From positions 648,456 through 712,455 of the forward strand of contig CAUJNA010003299.1 in NCBI GenBank assembly GCA_963377175.1: a stretch of DNA of 64,000 bases, written 5' to 3'. Positions 58,844 to 64,000 of this stretch are shown here, one piece after another. Each line of letters opens with the position of its first letter. Position 1 is the first letter of the stretch. A model generated the notes under the pieces. The model made no database searches, was not told the DNA's origin, and worked only from the letters and a program-made list of their open reading frames with translations. A program made the position numbers and the translations under genes. The stretch comes from Effrenium voratum. Its lineage: Eukaryota; Sar; Dinophyceae; Suessiales; Symbiodiniaceae.

Positions 58844-61334
58844 ATGTTTGAAGGACCTGTCACGGGCAACATCCCCGAGGTCCTGGACAACGGAGAGGTG
58901 ACTGACGGCACGCACGTCACCGCAGGGCAGCTGGCCCTGGCTCTCACGCCGTACGCTCAAGTAACGGACCTGGCGGTGAACACGGCAGCCGCCGGCAACA
59001 ACGCCGCGGCCATCCAGTCCCTGGGCGACAGAGTCACCGCGGAGCTGGCCTCCAAGCTGGACAGCAGCGCGCTGGCGCCGGCGATTGCGCCCCTAGCAAC
59101 GGCGGCGGCCCTGGCCACCACGGACGGCCAGGTGGCCGCGCACGGAAGCAGCATCGCCGCGCTGCAGAGCTCGCTGACCACGGGCCTCTCCAACCAGGCA
59201 GACCAGTCGGCCTTCGACGTGCTGGAGGGCGTGGTGGCGACGAAGAGCACCCCGGACAGCGTGGACCTGAAGCTGTCCAAATACAGCACCACGGCGGCCA
59301 TGAACGGTTCCATCGCCTCGGCCAACAACGCCACGCTGGCCACGGTGGCCGCCAACTACGGTCTCAAGACGGTGGTGGACCAACACTCCCTGGACATAGC
59401 GGCGAGGATCACGCCGCTGGAGGTGGACACCAAGGTGGCCAAGGCTCTCCTGGGGGCCGTCACCGCCGCGGCGCTGGCCTCCGAGCTCGCGAGCCGAGAC
59501 GCCTCCATCTCGGGGCTGCAGGCCTCCAAGGCGGACGCCAGCGCCCTGTCCGCTTACGCCCTGCAGTCGGCCGTGGACACTTCCTCGGAGGTGGACTCTA
59601 AGATAGCGACGGCCCTCTTGGACGCCGTCACCACGGCAGCCCTGGACGCCGCCCTCCTCGGCAAGGCGGACGCAAGCGCGCTGGCCTCCCTGCTCTCCAC
59701 GGTGGACGGCTTGGACACGCCGCTGGAGGTAGACACCAAGATAGCAAATGCCCTGATGGGTCTCGCCACCGAGGCCTTCGTCGCAGCGCAGCTTGCTAGC
59801 CGGGACGCCAGCATCACGGCGCTCCAGGGGGCCAAGGCCGACGCGACGCTGCTGGCCTCATACGCCACGAACGCCGCGCTCTCGGCCAGCGAGACCACGC
59901 TCCAGAGCGCCCTCGACGCAATCCTCGCGGAGCTCACAGCCCTGCAGCTTTCCGGCAGCAGCGGAGTTGTTAACGCGCCGCCCTGGGAGGGCTTCACGAC
60001 TTGGGAGCTCGTTCGCGGAAGTAACGTCGTTCGCAACCTGCATTTCGTGGCTCCTCTCTCTGCTGCGCTTGCCAACGGCGACGACACGCTGAGCATCACG
60101 GCAGACTGCTACTCCACGGCGGGCACTGACGCCGCCATAACAGCAGCCCTGCTGGCCTACTCCACCTCGGCTCAGGTAGACGCGCTGTTGGGAGACTACC
60201 GCACAGGGGCAGCGCTGGACGCTGAGACGACCAGCGCCATCACAGCAGCGCTGCTGGCCTACTACACCTCGGCGCAGGTAGACGCGCTGTTGGGAGACTA
60301 CCGCACGGCAAGCGCGCAGGACACGCAGACGCAGGCCGCCATCGCGGGCGCGCTGCTGGCCTACCGGACGGGCCCGGACCAGGACGTGTTCACCACCAAC
60401 CAAATCACCTCGGCGCTGGTGGCGTACCGCTCAGCCGCAGACCAGGACACGGCGACGGCCTCGAGCATCGCCGCCGCGCTGCTCAGCTACTACACCATCG
60501 CGCAAGTAGACGGCCTCCTCGCCGGCAAGCTCGGAGTCGCGGAGGCAGCCTCGGCGCTGCAGATAGCAGTGCTTTCCGGACGACGGAGGGGCCGACAAGG
60601 TGGTTGGCCGCCATAGGAGAGCAGATCCTGGCCCCCACGGACGTCTCGCTGTCAAACTGGACGGTTCGCCCCAGCAGCGGCTGCAGTGTGGTCCTGGCCA
60701 CGCACACCGCGGGCGCAGTGAGCGTGGACGGCTACACCCTGACCCTGGCGGTGAACCCGTGGAACATCGTGCGCACCTACAACTTGACCCCGGGCCGAGA
60801 GCTCCTCTTCGCCTGCCGCTACCGGCTCGGCACGGCCTCCAACTTCGTGGTGTACATGTCCGAGGCAGACAACGTCTACGACCCCTTGTACGGCAGCTTC
60901 GTGGGCGACCAGGGTGCCTGGAGCACTGCCCAGATGTACTTCACAGTGCCTCCGAACGGGGTGGCGAAGCTGCACTTCGGGGCGCACTTCCAGGCGCCGG
61001 GCCTGCCCAACCAGACTGCTGGAACGGTGGACGTCTACGGCCTCCAGATCCTGGACGCAACCCTGGAGACCGGCAACGCGGCGGAGGCGGAGGAGGACAC
61101 GGCGGCCTCGGCGCTGCTGCTGAAGCACGAGTTCCTCGACGGAGGGGCCGACGACGTCACGCTGGCCACCCTGGGCGAGGTGCTGCTGGAGCCCACGCTC
61201 ACCACGCTAGGAAACTTCCTGGTGCGCTCCAACAGCCAGAGCTCCGTGGCCTCGGCCAGCTTCACGGTGGGAGGCTTCCAGCTGGAGGGCTACGCCAAGA
61301 CCCTGAGCGCCTTCGCCTGGAACATCGTGCGCAC

Positions 61335-61385
<51 letters not shown>

Positions 61386-62948
61386 ACCCCCCCCCCCTCG
61401 CTGAACGCCGGGGAGAGAGAGGGGGAGACGCTACTCCTTCGGCTGCCGGCACAGGCTGGGCACGGCCTCCAACTTGGTGATGTACGTCAGCGCGGCCGAC
61501 AACGACTACGTGGGCGTCACCGGCACCTTCCTCGGCACGCCCTCGCAGGGAGTCTGGAGCACGGCGCGCCTGGACTTCTCGGTGCCGTCGGGCGGAATCG
61601 CGAAGCTGCACTTCGGAGCCTTCGGCGGGTCTACCGGGCTGGTGCAGCAGTCGGCGGGCACGTGGACCTGTACAGCATGCAGATCAGGGCCAGCGCCTTC
61701 GAGGGAGAGTCTGTCTCAGTAACGGACCTGCTGGCGGACTCGCTGGCCCTCACGGGCTCGGCCACGCTGGACGGGCTCACCGCGCAGGGCAACGTGGGCT
61801 GCGACCAGCTGCTGTGCAACGACGTGAACTGCACCGACGTGTTCACACGGGCGTGGACGCCTCGGGCGCAGTCTCCTGCGCTGCGCTCACAGCCACCGGC
61901 ACCGTCGCCGGAGCAACGCTGTCGTCCACAGGGGCCGTGTCAGGCAGCTCGCTGAGCATCACTGGCGCGGCCAGCGTGGGCCTGCTGAGCTCAGCCACCG
62001 GAATCACGGGCAGCACGTTGACCATCAACAACACGGCCAACGCCGGGAACTTCACCACGGTGGGCGACGTGTCCACGGGCACGCTGACGGCCTCGGGCGC
62101 TGCAACCGCGGCGAGCTTCGCAGCCACCGGGGCGCTCACGGGCGCCACGCTGACGATCACCGGGGCGGCCTCCACGGGCCCGCTGGACTGCGAGAGCCTG
62201 GACTGCACCTTCACGGCCACGAGCGGCGGAGTGTCGACGGGTAGCGTGGTCTGCGGCGACGTGACGAGCTCGGGCACGGTCTCCGCGCCGCAGCTCTTCG
62301 CCTCCAACACCCTCACCGTGACCAACACCTCAGACTTCTCGGACGATCTCTTCCTGACGAAGAACTGGGCGGGCTGGAGCAAGCTGCAAGTGTCCAACAA
62401 CAGCGCGGCCTCCGACAGCGGACCGGAGCTGCGGCTGCTGGGCAACCAGAGCGCGCGGGTCTTCCTGGAGCGAGACGGCGGGGCGCACCAGTGCGAGCTC
62501 ATCATGATCAACGACGAGGCGCTGGCGCAGACGAAGAGCCTGTCCTTGACCACGAACCAGAGGAACCCCGTGCCTGGTGATCGCAGGCAACACGGGCAAC
62601 GTGGTCTGCAACACGAGCTTCACGAATTTGTCGGACAGCAGGGTGAAGACGGAGATGGCCGAGGCCGACGTGGCAGAGCTCCAGCAGCTCTTCGACTCCG
62701 TGGAGGCCACGCAGTACAAGCGCCCGGACATGAACGAGGACCTGAGGCTGGGCTTCGCGTCAAACGACTTCGCAGGAACGAAGTGGAAGAACCTGACGGG
62801 CACCGCGAGGTGGAGCGACGGCACGGAGATGGTCACCCTCGACTACTCGCACCTCACCAGCGTGCTCTGGGGGGTGTGCAATGGCTTCCAGGCCCGGCTG
62901 GACGAGGTGGAAGCCTGGCAGGCCCAGCGGGGGCCGAAGAACCCATAA
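58844..62948 (+). pseudogene. Long fibre with S74 chaperone tail, copy C2
   Basis: Start MFEGPVTGNIPEV at 58844; the Met at 58703 is only an upstream extension through the duplicated leader. Domain order is as in copy C1, and the two are nearly identical. Breaks: small deletion near 60572, base gain near 60600, a ~50-base poly-C tract at 61337 inside the second beta module, and one- to two-base losses near 61664, 61845 and 62570. The chaperone end (NLSDSRVKTEMAEADVAEL) is clean to the stop at 62946-62948, and the integrase starts 5 bases later. Confidence 0.9.
61337..61398. repeat. Poly-C tract interrupting a fibre gene
   Basis: About 48 C in a row, one A, then 13 more C, followed by gaacgccggggagagagagg. 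The other fibre copies read tacacgctgacgccggggag here. It is either a real tract expansion or an assembly fault. Confidence 0.9.
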
Positions 62949-62953
62949 GAAAC

Positions 62954-63954
62954 ATGGCCGACGCCCGCAGGCGAACCATCAAGGCCGTCTACGAGGATCC
63001 CCGCACCGGTTTCGGCAGCATAGCGCAGACGCTGCAGCAGGCCCAGGTGCGCGACCCCAGCATCTCCAGAGGGGAGGTGAAGGCGTTTCTGGTCGGCCTC
63101 CGGGTGAACCAGGACCGGCCGCAGAGAGGCTACAACAGCTTCGTGCCTCTGGAGCCCATGAACCAGCTGCAGGTGGACCTGGCCGACATGAGGGCCTTCG
63201 GCGGCAAGCCCTACCCCTTCATGCTGGTGGCCATCGATGCGCTGACCAAGAAAGTGGCCGCGGAGCCGCTGAAGGACCGTCTCGCGAGCACCACCGCGGC
63301 GGGCATGAAGAAGGTCTTCCAAGCCCTGGGGGTGCCGGCCAACGTGTACTCCGACGACGGCGCCGAGTTCAAGAGAGAGTTCAAGGAGCTGATGGATTTC
63401 TGGGACATCGAGAAGCAGGTGACCAGGGGCCACGCCTACTTCGCGGAGCGCACCATCCGCACCATCAAGGAGGCCATGTTGCGCCGCATAGCAGCCGGAG
63501 CGGGCCGGCGGGGGCAGTGGCACCTTATGCTGGCGACATCTTGAGCCAAATCAACGGAAGGAAGCACGCTACCACGCAGGTGGCGCCGAACCTCGCCTAC
63601 TCTGACCCCGAAATGGCAGAGATTGCTCTGCGCAACATCGAACGCAGGGCCAAGCACAAGGTGACCCGCCCGGAAATCAAGGTCGGGGATATGGTTCGGC
63701 TCAGGGTTAAGCCGATCGAAAGCAGGGGCTCCTACAGGGTCAACGAGATAGCCTGGAGCGAAAAGGTATACAGGGTTGTCTCCGCCGAGAGCGGGGAGAT
63801 GGGGGCGAGGTTTGGCTTGGGGTGGCCGGAAAAGGTGGTGCACAGGGATCTTCGAAAAGTCCCCAAAAACTCAGCTCCCGAACCGCGGGGGTTGGAGGTG
63901 CAATCCCGCCAGCGGAGGCTACAGAGAGGCCCCAGGCTCCCACCTCCTTTTTGA
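62954..63954 (+). pseudogene. Retroviral-type (rve) integrase of the PLV, copy C
   Basis: Start MADARRRTIKAVYEDP at 62954. The catalytic core is intact in one frame: QLQVDLADMRAFGG (Asp), VYSDDGAEFKREF (Asp), FAERTIRTIKEAM (Glu). A one-base loss near 63528 shifts the C-terminal domain (SQINGRKHATTQVAPN, RPEIKVGDMVRLRVKP, WSEKVYRVVSA) to the next frame, which ends at 63952-63954. About 330 residues, similar to copy B. No other break was seen, so this copy is closest to functional. Confidence 0.9.
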
Positions 63955-64000
63955 CTGTGCCTCTACGTCTATACAACGTCTCCGACAGCTCCGCCTGCCA
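63955..64000. other. Window end after integrase, nothing seen
   Basis: Too short to judge. In copy B the convergent PolB gene follows the integrase at this distance, so PolB may lie just beyond. Confidence 0.3.

Larger units (their letters stand above)
52355..62950 (+). repeat. Tandem duplication of fibre gene with its upstream region, period 5326 bases
   Basis: The string agtagtaaggaaaggc starts at 52355 and again at 57681. Each unit has a repeat-rich leader of 1.2 kb, then a fibre gene. The first unit ends 41 bases into the integrase (57640-57680), where the second begins abruptly; the second continues into the full integrase. This gives the exact duplication breakpoint (cgaggat|agtagt). 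Confidence 0.9.

Overview
The window looks like nuclear DNA of a dinoflagellate, and almost all of it is mobile or viral. Three things point that way. First, a LINE fuses an endonuclease, a reverse transcriptase (RT) and an RNase H with a cytosine-5 DNA methyltransferase, an arrangement described from Symbiodiniaceae. Second, there are DIRS-like and CCCH-finger retroelements with motifs common in dinoflagellates. Third, the GC-rich DNA carries a Polinton-like virus (PLV) gene set. No ordinary host gene, rRNA gene or CRISPR array was recognised. A bacterial or phage origin is excluded by the retroelements and the Polinton module, although the viral fibre ends in a phage-like S74 chaperone domain.

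Layout. Positions 1-6500 hold scrambled PLV debris: two fibre-gene pieces, a reversed packaging-ATPase / minor-capsid / AT-hook block (2394-4185), a zinc-repeat nuclease relic (4316-5160), and a minus-strand integrase relic joined to a fibre tail (5440-6500). Positions 6851-10760 hold a decayed plus-strand retroelement with a gag-like CCCH finger, a methyltransferase-like domain and RT. Positions 11821-22291 hold a near full-length LINE on the minus strand, with coiled-coil ORF1, AP-type endonuclease, RT, RNase H and DNA methyltransferase. It abuts a second, 5'-truncated LINE copy head to tail (22292-24993 and 30037-31755), which is split by a DIRS-like element with inverted arms longer than 1 kb (24994-30036).

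Positions 31756-49805 hold the most complete PLV: ATPase, minor capsid protein, AT-hook protein, two virion-type proteins, major capsid protein (MCP), fibre and integrase on the plus strand. PolB, a coiled-coil protein and a possible OB-fold protein lie on the minus strand, followed by a small membrane protein and a second methyltransferase. Positions 47000-48300 and 49898-51290 are rich in minisatellites. Positions 52355-63954 hold a tandem duplication, with a period of 5326 bp, of the fibre gene and its repeat-rich upstream region, ending in a second nearly whole integrase.

How the parts fit. ATPase, MCP and minor capsid protein would package and build an icosahedral particle. PolB (probably protein-primed) and the retroviral-type integrase would replicate and insert the DNA. 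The S74-terminated fibre would bind the host. Most long genes carry several small frameshifts, so these are either endogenised, decaying copies or unpolished long-read sequence. The minor capsid gene, the 96-residue gene, the OB-fold candidate and the viral methyltransferase remain open. Three unrelated mobile elements here each carry a cytosine-methyltransferase-like domain, which is the most striking theme of the window.
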